In this document: positions 8,013-17,513 of the stretch, in pieces
Numbering within the stretch: position 1 is the stretch's first letter
Layout: every line of letters starts with the position of its first letter
Assembly (NCBI GenBank): GCA_018780145.1
Contig: JADMKA010000009.1
Coordinates: forward strand, 1-64,000
Direction of reading: 5' to 3'
Source: Vitreoscilla sp.
GTDB lineage: Bacteria; Pseudomonadota; Gammaproteobacteria; Burkholderiales; Burkholderiaceae_C
Length of the DNA stretch: 64,000 bases
The notes under the pieces: model-generated
Database searches by the model: none
What the model saw: the letters and a program-made list of their open reading frames with translations, nothing else
What the model was told of the DNA's origin: nothing
Made by a program: the position numbers and the translations under genes

Positions 8013-8032
8013 GTCTTGACGATCGTCAAGAC
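8013..8032. promoter_or_regulatory. Perfect 20-bp palindrome, FNR/FixK-like box, in a divergent promoter
   Basis: GTCTTGACGATCGTCAAGAC is a perfect palindrome. Its core TTGA-N6-TCAA has the spacing of Crp/Fnr-family boxes. It lies between the leftward amidotransferase (start 7953) and the rightward DksA-like gene (start 8084). Its centre, near 8022.5, is about 61 bases before the DksA-like start codon, which suits an activator site at about -41.5 of a promoter starting near 8064. The binding protein is unknown. Confidence 0.55.
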
Positions 8033-8083
8033 GCGCTGCGGCGCACCGGTCCACGATGGAAACCATCCAACGAGGGACACCCC

Positions 8084-8479
8084 ATGAGTTCAGCCCTGCA
8101 CCTCACCACCGGGCAGCGTGCCCTGCTCGAAGCCGAACTGCGCCTGCGCCAGCAGGCGCTGGACAGTGAGCTCGAAAGCCGGCACGAAGGCCGCGGCCGC
8201 GTCGAGCACGCCGAGGAGGTGCTGGCCCAGGACGGCGACGACGCCCCGCAGCGCGACGCCGACCGCGACATCGACCTGGCCCGCTCGGACCGCACGATGG
8301 TCGAGCTGGGCCTCGTCAGCCGCGCGCTGCGCCGCGTCCACGAGCCCGACTATGGCCTGTGCCAAGGCTGCGGCGAACCGATCGCCTTCGACCGCCTGAA
8401 GCTCGAACCCTGGGCCGAGCGCTGCGTGCCCTGCGAGACCGCGCACGAAGGCCCATCACCGGCCCGCCACCGCCTGTAG
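8084..8479 (+). CDS. TraR/DksA-family C4 zinc-finger protein
   Basis: This 131-aa protein has an acidic coiled-coil N-terminal half (about residues 8-75) and a C-terminal C4 zinc finger: CQGCGEPI at about 94-101 and CVPC at about 115-118. It belongs to the DksA/TraR superfamily, whose members bind in the RNA polymerase secondary channel. It lacks the length and coiled-coil tip of canonical DksA and looks like a short stress-type paralogue. The start ATG 8084 is preceded by GAGGGA (8072-8077). The frame is open far upstream but without coding character. The palindrome at 8013-8032 is the obvious regulatory site. Confidence 0.88.
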   Translation: MSSALHLTTGQRALLEAELRLRQQALDSELESRHEGRGRVEHAEEVLAQDGDDAPQRDADRDIDLARSDRTMVELGLVSRALRRVHEPDYGLCQGCGEPIAFDRLKLEPWAERCVPCETAHEGPSPARHRL

Positions 8480-8577
8480 CCGGCAGGGGCCGGGGCCTCT
8501 CCCCCCGATTCGGGATTGCCGGTCCGGCATGCGGTGGCCTATGCTGCGGCGAGCCACGCATCCCGGAGAACGCGCCC

Positions 8578-11439
8578 TTGCCGAGCAACCCGGCCGACCC
8601 GCCGCTGTCCGACCTGCCATTTGCCCATGGCGCCCTGCGTGCCCAGGTGGAGCGGGAGCAGATGGCGGTGCGTGTTCTCGCGCGCCTGACGGCGGGGCTG
8701 GCGGCGCTCACCTGGCTGTCCGTCCCCATCCAGACCTGGCTGGGCGCGCCGACGGCGCACGCCCAGTGGCGGCTGCTGACAGGCACCCTGCTGCTCGCCG
8801 CCACCGGCCTGGGCCTGTGGCTGGACGCCCTCGGCAGGCACCGCCAGGCCACGGCAGCGCTGCTGGGCATGATCCAGTTGTGTGTCGGCCTGTTCGCCTG
8901 GGGCAGCGGGCTGGGCCTGATGTCGGCCTTGCTGGCCGGCTCGCCGGTGCTGCTGGTGCTGGCCGGCGTGCTGGCCAATGCCACGGCGGCCTGGTTGCTG
9001 GCCGGCCTGCAGATGGTGCTGCTCGCCGCGCTGTACCTGGGCGGCACCGCGGAGGCGACGGCGGCAACCGCCAGCGGCGGGGCCCGGCTGTTCTCGCACG
9101 CGCTGGTGACCATCGGCGCGCTGTTTGCCGCCATCACGCTGGGCCGCCAGGTGGCGCGCACGCTGCATGACGCCCTCGTGAAGGAGCATCGGCTGGCGGA
9201 GCTGCTGCGCCTGGGCAGCGACTGGACCTGGGAGGCCGACCGAAAGGGCGTGATGACCTACATCTCGCCCAGCTTCGAGCGGCACACCGGGCACCGGGTG
9301 GCCGAGTTCCTGGGCATCGAGCAACCAGGAGGGCCGCGCATCGTGCGCGACGCCGAGTGGGAGCTGCTGATCGCCGACCTGCGCGCGCGGCGCGCCTACC
9401 GCGGCCGGGTCATCAGCTTCGAGTTGCCTGGCGGGCAGATCCTGTGCGTGCGCGGCACCGGCGAGCCGGTGCTCGACGAGGCCGGCAAGCACGTGGGCTG
9501 GTGGGGTATCAGCCAGAACGTCACCGGCGAGGTGCTGGCTGCCCGCGAGCACGAGCGCTCGCGGGCGATGCTCGACAACCTGGTGCGCCTGTCGCCCGAC
9601 GCGATCACCGTGGTCAGTCTGGGAGATGGCCGCATCATGCTGGCCAACCCGGGTTTCCTGCGCCTGTCCGGCTTCGGCCAGGCCGAGCTGGTGCTGGGCC
9701 GCACCGCGCTCGAGCTGGGCCTGTGGCGCGATCCGGAAGAGCCTCGGCGCCTGGCCGACGCCGTGCAGGCAACCGGGGTGGTGCGCGACCTGCGCAGCCA
9801 GCTCTGGCACCACGGCCAGAACGCGCGCGACGTGATGCTCACAGCCGCCCGTTTCGATTGGGACGGTGAACCGGTGGCGGTGGTCATCAGCCGCGACATC
9901 ACCGACATGGAGCGTGCCCGGCTGCAGGGCGATGCGATCCTGAACCACGCCGCCGTGGGCATGGCGCTGGTCCGCGAGCGCCGGCTGGAGCGCGTCAACC
10001 CCCAGCTGGAACGCATGTTGGGCGAGGCGCCGGGCACCCTGGCCGGCCGATGGGTGGCCTCGGTGTTCGACGACGACGTCAGCTACCAGGCTTTCCTGGC
10101 CCAGGTGCAGAAGCGGGTGCTCGCCGGCCTGCCGGTGGAGGTCGAGCACGAGCTGGGGCGCCGCGACGGCACGCGCTTTCTGGCCCTGCTGCGCTCGAAA
10201 CTGGTCGACCCGCGCCAGCCCGAGGCGGCGGGGGCGATCTGGGTCCTCGAGGACATCACCGCGCGCCGTCGCATCGAGCAGAACCTGGAGCAAGCGCGGC
10301 AACTGGCCGAGGCCGCCAGCGATGCCAAGAGCGCCTTCCTGGCGCATGTCAGCCATGAGATCCGCACGCCGTTGAACGGGGTGCTGGGCCTGGCCCGGTT
10401 GATGGCCGAGCCCGGGCAATCCGACACCCGGCGCCAGGAGTACCTGGCCTACCTGATCGACGCGGCCGAGAGCCTGAACGGCATCGTCTCCAACGTGCTC
10501 GATCTCAGCAAGATGGAAGCCGGCAAGCTGCAGGTCGAGGCGATCGAGTTCGACCTGGTGGACCTGGTCGAGAAGGTGCATGGGGCGCATGCCGTGCTGG
10601 CCGATGCCAAGGGCCTGGCGATGCGCCACCACCTGGCCCCGGGCGTCCCGCGCCGGGTGCGCGGCGACCCGCTGCGCCTGCGCCAGATCGTCAGCAATTT
10701 CATCGCCAACGCGATCAAGTTCACCAACGAAGGGCGGGTCGACCTGCGGGTCCGCGTGGCCGCACCGGGCCGGCTGCGCTTCGAGGTCGAAGATTCGGGC
10801 ATCGGCATCGACCCTGCCGTGCTGTCCAGCCTGTTCCAGCCCTTCGCCCAGGCGGACCACTCCACCACGCGGCGCTTCGGTGGCACCGGCCTGGGCCTGT
10901 CGATCACCCGCGAGCTGGCCCAGCTGATGGGCGGCGAGGTCGGCGTGCACAGCGTCGATGGGCAGGGCGCCTGCTTCTGGGCCGAGCTGCCGCTGCCCAC
11001 CGCCAGCCCCGCCGCCGCCGAGCCCGAGCGGCCGCCACCGCCGATCGACGCGCCGCTGCGCGGCCTGCGCCTGCTGCTGGCCGAAGACAACCCGGTGAAC
11101 ATGCTGATCGCCGTCGAAATGCTGACCCGGCTGGGGGCCGACGTGACCCAGGCCAGCGACGGCGCCCAGGCCGTGATGGCCTGCCAGGCCGCGCCCGCCA
11201 GCGTGGACGTGGTGCTGATGGACCTGCACATGCCGCAACTCGACGGCCTGGCCGCGGCGCGCGAGCTGCGGCGCGACCCGGCCACTTGCCACATCCCGGT
11301 GGTGGCCTTCAGTGCCGCCGCACTGGACCACGAGCGCGAACAGGCCCGTGCCGCCGGCATGGACGAGTTCGTCGGCAAGCCGGTGCAGCGCGACGAGCTG
11401 GTCAGCGTGCTGTCGCGCTACCGGCCCGCGCCTGCCTAG
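8578..11439 (+). CDS. Hybrid sensor histidine kinase (multi-PAS, HisKA, HATPase, receiver)
   Basis: This protein has about 953 aa. A hydrophobic N-terminus with five to six membrane segments (about residues 30-190) is followed by three PAS-like units. The first begins near SDWTWEADRKGVMTYISPSF, the second near LVRLSPDAITVVSL and the third near LNHAAVGMALVRERRLERV. The HisKA domain has the H-box HVSHEIRTPLNG (about 590). The HATPase has an N-box (FIANAIKFT) and G-boxes (EDSGIGID, GGTGLGLSI). A C-terminal receiver (about 830-950) has LLAEDNPVN, the phosphoacceptor in VVLMDLHMPQLDG, and FVGKP. There is no histidine phosphotransfer domain. The start is probably TTG 8578, with GGAGAA at 8565-8570 seven bases upstream. 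An in-frame ATG at 8662 is the alternative. No cognate output regulator is adjacent. Confidence 0.88.
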   Translation: MPSNPADPPLSDLPFAHGALRAQVEREQMAVRVLARLTAGLAALTWLSVPIQTWLGAPTAHAQWRLLTGTLLLAATGLGLWLDALGRHRQATAALLGMIQLCVGLFAWGSGLGLMSALLAGSPVLLVLAGVLANATAAWLLAGLQMVLLAALYLGGTAEATAATASGGARLFSHALVTIGALFAAITLGRQVARTLHDALVKEHRLAELLRLGSDWTWEADRKGVMTYISPSFERHTGHRVAEFLGIEQPGGPRIVRDAEWELLIADLRARRAYRGRVISFELPGGQILCVRGTGEPVLDEAGKHVGWWGISQNVTGEVLAAREHERSRAMLDNLVRLSPDAITVVSLGDGRIMLANPGFLRLSGFGQAELVLGRTALELGLWRDPEEPRRLADAVQATGVVRDLRSQLWHHGQNARDVMLTAARFDWDGEPVAVVISRDITDMERARLQGDAILNHAAVGMALVRERRLERVNPQLERMLGEAPGTLAGRWVASVFDDDVSYQAFLAQVQKRVLAGLPVEVEHELGRRDGTRFLALLRSKLVDPRQPEAAGAIWVLEDITARRRIEQNLEQARQLAEAASDAKSAFLAHVSHEIRTPLNGVLGLARLMAEPGQSDTRRQEYLAYLIDAAESLNGIVSNVLDLSKMEAGKLQVEAIEFDLVDLVEKVHGAHAVLADAKGLAMRHHLAPGVPRRVRGDPLRLRQIVSNFIANAIKFTNEGRVDLRVRVAAPGRLRFEVEDSGIGIDPAVLSSLFQPFAQADHSTTRRFGGTGLGLSITRELAQLMGGEVGVHSVDGQGACFWAELPLPTASPAAAEPERPPPPIDAPLRGLRLLLAEDNPVNMLIAVEMLTRLGADVTQASDGAQAVMACQAAPASVDVVLMDLHMPQLDGLAAARELRRDPATCHIPVVAFSAAALDHEREQARAAGMDEFVGKPVQRDELVSVLSRYRPAPA

Positions 11440-12716
11440 GCCTTCTTCTTCAGCAACCAGTGCAAGGCGATGGCGCCAAAGGTCGCCGTGCCGATGCCCC
11501 CGAGTGCGAAGCCGCCGAACTTCAAGGTGTAGTCGCCGGTCCCTAGCACCAGCGTGACGGCCGCCACGATGAGGTTGGTGTTGTCGGCGAAGTTCACCTT
11601 GTTGTCGACCCAGATCTTCGCGCCGGCCACGGCGATCAGGCCGAAGACGACGATGGACACACCGCCCATCACCGGCAGCGGGATGGCCTGGATCAGCGCG
11701 CCGAACTTGGGTGAGAAGCCCAGCAGCACGGCGATCAGCGCGGCCACCACGAACATCGCGGTCGAGTAGATCTTGGTCGCCGCCATCACGCCGATGTTCT
11801 CGGCGTAGGTGGTGACGCCGGTGCCGCCGGAAGCGCCGCTGACCATCGTCGCGATGCCGTCGCCCAGGAAGGCGCGGCCCATGTAGCGGTCCAGCGGGCG
11901 GCCGGTCATCGCCCCCACGGCTTTCACGTGGCCCAGGTTCTCGGCCACCAGGATGATGGCCACCGGCGCGATCAGCAGGATCGCCGGGCCGCTGAACACC
12001 GGCGCGGCGAACTGCGGCGCACCGAACCACGCCGCCTGCGCCAGGCCGGTGAGGTCGATCGGCTTGCCCCAGTCCAGCCCGTTGGCGAGCACCGCGTAGA
12101 TCAGCGTGGCCGCGATCAGCCCGACCAGGATCAGCAGCCGCTGCGTCATGCCGCTGGTGCGTACCGCCACCAGGCCGACACAGATGAAGGTCACGGCCTG
12201 CATCCACTTGTCGAAATCGGTCGGTGCCATGTTCTTGATCGGGATACCGGCCAGGTTCAGGCCGATCACCGCCACCACCGCGCCGGTGACGACCGGCGGC
12301 ATCAGCGACTCGATCCATGCGGTGCCCACGCCCATCACCAGCAGGCCGATCAACGCATAGACCAGGCCGCAGACGACGATGCCACCCAGCGCCACGCCCA
12401 GGTTGGCGTTGGCCCCGCCGCCCGCATAGCCGGTGGCGGCGATCACCACGCCGATGAAGGCGAAGCTGGAGCCCAGGTAGCTGGGCACCTGGCCGCCGAC
12501 GATGACGAAGAAGATCAGCGTGCCGATGCCCGACATCAGGATCGCCACATTGGGGTCGAAGCCCATCAGGATGGGCGCCAGCACGGTGGCGCCGAACATC
12601 GCGATCACGTGCTGCACGCCCATCGCCACGGTCTGTGGCCAGGGCAGGCGTTCATCGGGGGCGACGACGGCGCCCGGCGTGGCCGGGACTTCGCGCCAGG
12701 TGGGTAACAGGCTCAT
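11436..12716 (-). CDS. NCS2-family nucleobase permease (uracil/xanthine type)
   Basis: This 426-aa inner-membrane protein has about 12-14 hydrophobic segments and is typical of the nucleobase:cation symporter-2 (UraA/RutG) family. The N-terminal motif QHVIAMFGATVLAPILMG and the substrate-site regions LVAENLGHVKAVGAMTGRPL and GASGGTGVTTYAENIGVM are well preserved. The conserved acidic residues in AENLGH and YAENIG fit uracil-type members better than ascorbate-type ones. The ATG at 12716 is preceded by an AGGAAT-like site in the leader. Its 3' end overlaps that of the hybrid kinase by four bases. Substrate (uracil, xanthine or thymine) cannot be decided from sequence alone. Confidence 0.9.
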   Translation of the reverse strand: MSLLPTWREVPATPGAVVAPDERLPWPQTVAMGVQHVIAMFGATVLAPILMGFDPNVAILMSGIGTLIFFVIVGGQVPSYLGSSFAFIGVVIAATGYAGGGANANLGVALGGIVVCGLVYALIGLLVMGVGTAWIESLMPPVVTGAVVAVIGLNLAGIPIKNMAPTDFDKWMQAVTFICVGLVAVRTSGMTQRLLILVGLIAATLIYAVLANGLDWGKPIDLTGLAQAAWFGAPQFAAPVFSGPAILLIAPVAIILVAENLGHVKAVGAMTGRPLDRYMGRAFLGDGIATMVSGASGGTGVTTYAENIGVMAATKIYSTAMFVVAALIAVLLGFSPKFGALIQAIPLPVMGGVSIVVFGLIAVAGAKIWVDNKVNFADNTNLIVAAVTLVLGTGDYTLKFGGFALGGIGTATFGAIALHWLLKKKA

Positions 12717-12818
12717 GGGGATTCCTCCGGGTTTGTTCGCCCTGCGCTCCGCGGCGTGCGGAGGCGCCGGGCAGTGTAGAGGCCGGGCGGTCCGGGCGAG
12801 CCGGCGGTCTGGCGGAGC

Positions 12819-14195
12819 TCAGTCGCGGCGTTCGGGCCACAGCAGCTCGACCCGCAGCCCGCTGCCGCCACCCGGGACCTCGGTGAGCGTCAGGCCCACG
12901 CCGTGCCGCGCGCAGATCTCCTTGGCGATGGCCAGGCCCAGGCCGCTGCCCTGGGGCACCGTGCCGGGCGACCGGTAGAACCGTTCGAGCACGCGCTCGC
13001 GCTCGGCCGCCGCGATGCCCGGCCCGTCGTCGTCCACGGTCAGCACCGCCTGCCCGGGTTGGCGCTCGCCCACGGTGACGGTCACCTTGCCGCGCTCTGG
13101 CGTGTAGACGATGGCGTTGTGGACCAGGTTGGTGACCAGTTCGCGCAGCAGCACCCGCTCACCGTGGACGATGACCGGCTGCGCCCCCTCGAACCCCAGG
13201 TCGATGCGCTTGGCCCGGGCCGGGGCCAGCAGCTCGAAGGTCGCGTCATGGGCCAGCGCCGTCAGGTCCAGCGCCTCGGCCTGCACCAACACGGGCAGCT
13301 CGCTGCGCGCCAGGGACAGCAGCTGTCCCACCAGCCGGCCGGTGCTCTCGGTGGTGCCGTTGAGCCGCTCGACGACGGCGCGCATCGCGTCGGCCTGGGT
13401 CTGCTGCAAGGCCTCGGCGGCCTGGGCGCGCAGCAGGGTCAGTGGCGTCTTCAGCTGATGCGAGGCATTGGCGACGAAACGAAGCTGAGCCTCGCTGAGC
13501 TGGCGCTGGCGCTCGGTGTGGGTGTTGATCGCATGGATCAGCGGCGCCACCTCGCGTGGCACCGCGCGGGTGTCGATCGGGGTCAGGTCGTTCGCGCCGC
13601 GCCGGCGCACGGCGTCGCGCAGCGCCTTCAGCGGCGCCAGGCCGCGCCGCACGCCGAACGAGATCAGCGCCGCCGCGAGGCCGATCAGCAGCAGCTGGGC
13701 CAGCGCGGACTGCAGCACCAGCCGCCGCGTGAGCTGGTGGCGGGCCTCCAGCGTCTCGGCCACCTGCACCAGCAGCGGCCGGCTCTGGCTGCCCACGAGC
13801 ACCATCTGCCGCAGCGCGACGATGCGCACCGGCAGGTCCTTGTAGGTCGCGTCGTAGAACGCGGGCGCGTCGCCGACCGGTGCGGGTGGTGCGGGCAGGT
13901 CCGCGTAGCCGGTGATCGGGCGCCCGTCGTCCAGACCGGCCACGCGGTAGTAGATGCGGTCGTGCGCGTCGGTGCGCAGCATTTCGAAGGCCGCGAAGGG
14001 CGCCTGCGCCACCACCAGGCCGTCACTGGCGCGCAGGGTCTCGCCCAGCACCAGGGCCGACCCGAGCAGGGTCCGGTCGTAGGCCTCGTGGGCCTGGGCC
14101 AGGCTGTGCAGGTAGCCCACGGTGAACGCCAGCGCCCACAGCGCCATCGTGGGTGGCAACAGCCAGCGCAGCAGCAGGCTACGCAGGTGGATCAT
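12819..14195 (-). CDS. TctE-like sensor histidine kinase
   Basis: This protein has about 458 aa. A first membrane helix (about residues 6-30) is followed by a periplasmic 2CSK_N-type sensor domain (about 31-155). Then come a second helix (LAQLLLIGLAAALISFGV), a HAMP-like linker, the H-box VANASHQLKTPLTLL (about 235) and an HATPase with N-box ELVTNLVHNAIVYTP, DDDGPGI and GSGLGLAI. This layout is that of TctE/QseC kinases, and TctE controls tricarboxylate uptake in other proteobacteria. The ATG at 14195 (MIHLRSLLLRW) overlaps the regulator's 3' end by 17 bases. An in-frame ATG at 14219 is the alternative. Proximity to tctCBA and a binding protein supports a tricarboxylate-sensing role, by inference. 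Confidence 0.88.
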   Translation of the reverse strand: MIHLRSLLLRWLLPPTMALWALAFTVGYLHSLAQAHEAYDRTLLGSALVLGETLRASDGLVVAQAPFAAFEMLRTDAHDRIYYRVAGLDDGRPITGYADLPAPPAPVGDAPAFYDATYKDLPVRIVALRQMVLVGSQSRPLLVQVAETLEARHQLTRRLVLQSALAQLLLIGLAAALISFGVRRGLAPLKALRDAVRRRGANDLTPIDTRAVPREVAPLIHAINTHTERQRQLSEAQLRFVANASHQLKTPLTLLRAQAAEALQQTQADAMRAVVERLNGTTESTGRLVGQLLSLARSELPVLVQAEALDLTALAHDATFELLAPARAKRIDLGFEGAQPVIVHGERVLLRELVTNLVHNAIVYTPERGKVTVTVGERQPGQAVLTVDDDGPGIAAAERERVLERFYRSPGTVPQGSGLGLAIAKEICARHGVGLTLTEVPGGGSGLRVELLWPERRD

Positions 14196-14859
14196 CGCTG
14201 GCCTCGAGCACGTAGCCAAGCCCGCGCAAGGTGTGGATCGCCGCGCCGCTGCCCTCCAGCCGGCGGCGCAGCCGATGCACGTAGACCTCCAGCGCGTCGT
14301 GGCTCAGCACCGCGTCGGCGCAGCGCAGGCGCTCCGCCAGCAAGAGCTTGCTGACCGGGCGCCCGGTCTGCACGATCAAGGCCTCGAGCAGGTCGTGTTC
14401 GCGGGGCGGCAGATCCCAGTGCGACCCGGCCAACGAGAAGCGGCGGGTGACCGTGTCGAAGGACAGCGCACCCAATCTCAGCACCGAGTGCACCGACCCC
14501 AGGCGGCGGCGGAAGAGCGCCCGCAGCCGGGCCTCCAGCTCGCTCAGGTCGAAGGGCTTGGGCAGATAGTCGTCGGCGCCGGCGTTCAGGCCCTGCACGC
14601 GGTCGTGGATGTCGGCACTGGCCGTGAGCACCAGCACCGGCACCGGGTCGCCGCGCTCGCGCAGGCGGCGCAGCACCTCCAGGCCGGGCAGGCGCGGCAA
14701 CGCCAGGTCGAGCACCACCACGTCGTAGGCGTGCTGGCGCAGCGCCGCGTCGGCCTGCAAGCCGTCGCCGCAGGACTCGGCGTGGATACCCAGCACCCCC
14801 AGCGACTGGGTCAGCGTCAACACCAGATCCACCTGGTCCTCGATCAGCAGGATTCGCAT
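14179..14859 (-). CDS. TctD-like OmpR-family response regulator
   Basis: This 226-aa regulator has a receiver domain (MRILLIEDQVDL, the phosphoacceptor aspartate in VVVLDLALPRLPG, and YLPKPFD) and a C-terminal OmpR winged helix (about residues 130-220: LPPREHDLLEALI, EVYVHRLRRRL, IHTLRGLGYVLE). It is first in a two-gene operon with the TctE-like kinase. The ATG at 14859 is at the natural start of the receiver; the frame open to 15204 is a shadow. It is divergent from the binding-protein gene at 14907 across a 47-base gap, so both promoters must overlap. The regulator probably controls that gene. Confidence 0.9.
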   Translation of the reverse strand: MRILLIEDQVDLVLTLTQSLGVLGIHAESCGDGLQADAALRQHAYDVVVLDLALPRLPGLEVLRRLRERGDPVPVLVLTASADIHDRVQGLNAGADDYLPKPFDLSELEARLRALFRRRLGSVHSVLRLGALSFDTVTRRFSLAGSHWDLPPREHDLLEALIVQTGRPVSKLLLAERLRCADAVLSHDALEVYVHRLRRRLEGSGAAIHTLRGLGYVLEASDDPPA

Positions 14860-14906
14860 GTCGGCCTGTCTTCCACCGGTGCCCGCAGCGTACACCTGCC
14901 GCAATA

Positions 14907-15989
14907 ATGCCCAGAACCATGAAAACCAAGAATGGAGACAAGGCCGGCCCGGGGCGGCGTGCGGTGCTGGCCGCCGGCGTGCTCGGCGCGGCCGCGCTGG
15001 TGCCGCGCCCGGCCCGCGCCGCCGCACGGCCGGTGCGTGTGCTCTCCACCACCGACCAGCCGGTGATCCAGCCGCTGATCGACGATTTCGAGCGCCGCCA
15101 TCCGTCGCTGCGGGTGGATTACCTCCAGCTCGGCAGCGTCGAGATCGTGCAACACCTGCTCGCCGCAGGCGGGCCCGCGCCGGACGTCCTGTGGAGCTCG
15201 GCAATGGACCTGCAGATCAAGCTGGTCAACGACGGCCATGCGGCGCGCCACGACAGCCCGCACGAGCCGCAGCTGCCGCGCTGGGCGGTGTGGAAGCGCG
15301 AGGCCTATGCCACCACCTACGAGCCGGTGGGCCTGCTGTTCCACCGCGGCCTGTGGCCGGGCGCCGAGTTGCCGCGCACGCACGCCGCACTGGCCGCGGC
15401 GCTGGCCGCCGACCCCGAGCGCTGGCGCGCCCGGGTGGCCACCTACGACATCGAGCGCGCCGGCCTCGGCTACCTGCTGGCGGCCCACGACGACAAGGTC
15501 TCGCCGCAGGCCTGGCACCTGCTCGAACGCCTGGCCGCGTGCCGGGCCACGCTGCATGCCCAGACCCAAGCCATGCTCGACAGCGTGGGCAGCGGCCAGG
15601 CGCTGGTCGCCTACAACGTGCTGGGGCCCTACGCCGAAGCCTTTGCGCTGGGCCGGCCCGAGCTGGCCGTGGTCTACCCGGCCGACTACACCTTGATCGC
15701 CTCGCGTGTCGCGTTCATCGCGCGCCGCGCCCCCAACCCCGATGGCGCCCGCCTGTGGCTGGACCACCTCCTGTCGCCGCAAGGCCAGCGCATCCTCGGC
15801 GACGAGTGCGGCCTGTACCCGGTGCGCGCCGACACCTCGTCGAAGCGCAACGGCGCCGCGCTGCAACGTCAGCTGGGCCACGCGGCGCGCCCGATCGCCC
15901 TCGGGCCCGGCCTGCTGGCGCACCTGGACAGCAGCCGGCGTGAGGCCTTCATCGAGCGTTGGCGGAAGGCCTTCGCGCCGGCGCCCTGA
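14907..15989 (+). CDS. Periplasmic extracellular solute-binding protein (AfuA/family 1 type)
   Basis: This protein has about 360 aa. A twin-arginine-containing signal peptide (RRAVLAAGVLGAAALVPRPARA, about residues 17-38) precedes an ABC-type binding fold: VLSTTDQPVIQPLIDDFE, PDVLWSSAMDLQIKLVNDG, VAYNVLGPY, and a C-terminal AFIARRAPNPDGARLWLDH. This resembles family-1/AfuA-like proteins that bind iron chelates, organophosphates or other anions. Neither ABC permease nor ATPase genes are adjacent. It is divergent from the TctDE-like pair, as tctC is in classical systems, so it may act as a signal-binding accessory. The start is ATG 14907 or the in-frame ATG 14919; neither has a clear ribosome site. 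Confidence 0.8.
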   Translation: MPRTMKTKNGDKAGPGRRAVLAAGVLGAAALVPRPARAAARPVRVLSTTDQPVIQPLIDDFERRHPSLRVDYLQLGSVEIVQHLLAAGGPAPDVLWSSAMDLQIKLVNDGHAARHDSPHEPQLPRWAVWKREAYATTYEPVGLLFHRGLWPGAELPRTHAALAAALAADPERWRARVATYDIERAGLGYLLAAHDDKVSPQAWHLLERLAACRATLHAQTQAMLDSVGSGQALVAYNVLGPYAEAFALGRPELAVVYPADYTLIASRVAFIARRAPNPDGARLWLDHLLSPQGQRILGDECGLYPVRADTSSKRNGAALQRQLGHAARPIALGPGLLAHLDSSRREAFIERWRKAFAPAP

Positions 15990-16006
15990 GGCGCGCCGGG
16001 CCGGGT

Positions 16007-17500
16007 TCAGGCAGCGGCCCGGCGCCGCCGGGCGAGCAGGCGCGGCACCACCAGCACCGCCAGCACGATGGCCAGCAGCACGGCCGACACCGGGCGTTCG
16101 ACGAAGACGGTCCATCGGCCCTCGCCGATCGACATGGCGTTGCGCAGCTGCGCCTCGGCCATCGGCCCGAGGATCATGCCGACGATGATGGGCGCGGTCG
16201 GGAAATCGAAGCGCCGCGCCAGCACGCCGAACAGGCCGATGGTGTACATCAGGAACAGGTCGAACGAGCTTTGCCGCATCCCGTAGACACCCACGGTCGC
16301 GAAGATCAGGATGCCGGCGTACAGCGGCGCGCGCGGGATCTTCAGCAGCTTGACCCACAGCCCCACCAGCGGCAGGTTGAGCACCAGCAGCATCAGGTTG
16401 CCGATGTACAGACTGGCGATCAGGGCCCAGACCAGCGAGGCCGAGGTCTGGAACAGCTGGGGGCCGGGCTGGATGCCGTAGTTCTGGAACGCCGACAGGA
16501 TGATGGCCGCGGTGGTCGAGGTGGGGATGCCCAACGTCAGCATCGGCACCAGGGTGGCGGTGATCGCCGAGTTGTTGGCCGCCTCGGGCCCCGCCACGCC
16601 CTCGATGGCACCGGTGGTGCCGAACTCCTCGGGGTGCTTCGAGAGCTTCTTCTCGGTGGCATAACTCAGGAAGGTGGGGATCTCGCTGCCGCCGGCCGGC
16701 ACGGTGCCGAACGGGAACCCGAGGAAGGTGCCGCGCAGCCAGGCCGGCCAGGAACGGCGCCACTCGTCGCGCGTCATGTGCACCCGGCTCATGCGGTTGA
16801 GCTGCGACTGGGTGCGCCCCTCGTAGAGCGCGGTGTACAGCGTCTCGCCGACGGCGAACAGGCCGACGGCGACCAGCACCACCTCCAGCCCGTCGAGGAA
16901 CTCCGGCACCCCGGCGGTGTAGCGCACCTGGCCGCTGATCTGGTCCAGCCCGACCAGGCCCGCCGCCAGGCCGACGACCAGCGCGGTGACGCCGCGCAGC
17001 GTGCTCTTGCCGAGCACCGCCGTCACCGTGGTGAAGGCCAGCAGCATCAGCATGAAGTACTCGGGCGGCCCGAGCCGCACCGCGTAGGTGGCGACGATGG
17101 GCGCGAACAGCGTCACCAGCACGGTGGCGATGGTGCCGGCGACGAAGGAGCCGATGGCCGCGGTAGCCAGGGCCGCGCCGGCGCGGCCGCTCTTGGCCAT
17201 CTTGAAGCCCTCGAGGGCGGTCACCATCGAGCCGGTCTCGCCCGGGGTGTTGAGCAGGATCGAGGTCGTCGAGCCGCCGTACATCGCGCCGTAGTAGATG
17301 CCGGCAAAGAAGATCATCGACGCCGTCGGCTCGACCTGGCTGGTGATCGGCAGCAGCATCGCCACCGTGACGGCCGGGCCGAGCCCGGGCAGCACGCCGA
17401 TCGCCGTGCCGAGCGCGCAGCCGACAAAGGCCCACAGCAGGTTGATCGGCGCCGCCGCGGTGACGAAGCCGCCGATCAGTTGCGGCAACAGGTTGTCCAT
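16007..17500 (-). CDS. tctA: Tripartite tricarboxylate transporter large membrane subunit TctA
   Basis: This 497-aa, very hydrophobic protein with about 12 membrane helices is typical of TctA. The N-terminal [21 protein letters not shown] and the repeat-like [22 protein letters not shown] are the strongly conserved TctA motifs. A second pair occurs near [20 protein letters not shown] and [15 protein letters not shown]. It should form the translocation pore for a TctC-delivered carboxylate, driven by ion gradients. It is the last gene of the leftward tctC-tctB-tctA operon. The TctB stop lies 13 bases upstream of its start. It converges with the binding-protein gene across 17 bases. Confidence 0.95.
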   Translation of the reverse strand: MDNLLPQLIGGFVTAAAPINLLWAFVGCALGTAIGVLPGLGPAVTVAMLLPITSQVEPTASMIFFAGIYYGAMYGGSTTSILLNTPGETGSMVTALEGFKMAKSGRAGAALATAAIGSFVAGTIATVLVTLFAPIVATYAVRLGPPEYFMLMLLAFTTVTAVLGKSTLRGVTALVVGLAAGLVGLDQISGQVRYTAGVPEFLDGLEVVLVAVGLFAVGETLYTALYEGRTQSQLNRMSRVHMTRDEWRRSWPAWLRGTFLGFPFGTVPAGGSEIPTFLSYATEKKLSKHPEEFGTTGAIEGVAGPEAANNSAITATLVPMLTLGIPTSTTAAIILSAFQNYGIQPGPQLFQTSASLVWALIASLYIGNLMLLVLNLPLVGLWVKLLKIPRAPLYAGILIFATVGVYGMRQSSFDLFLMYTIGLFGVLARRFDFPTAPIIVGMILGPMAEAQLRNAMSIGEGRWTVFVERPVSAVLLAIVLAVLVVPRLLARRRRAAA

Positions 17501-17513
17501 GGAGGCTCCCGTG

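Noticed and set aside
8539-12318. Open frame of 1,259 codons on the minus strand across the hybrid kinase and permease
   Set aside because: It lies antisense to the kinase and in another frame of the permease. No domain is recognisable and the composition is that of a shadow frame.
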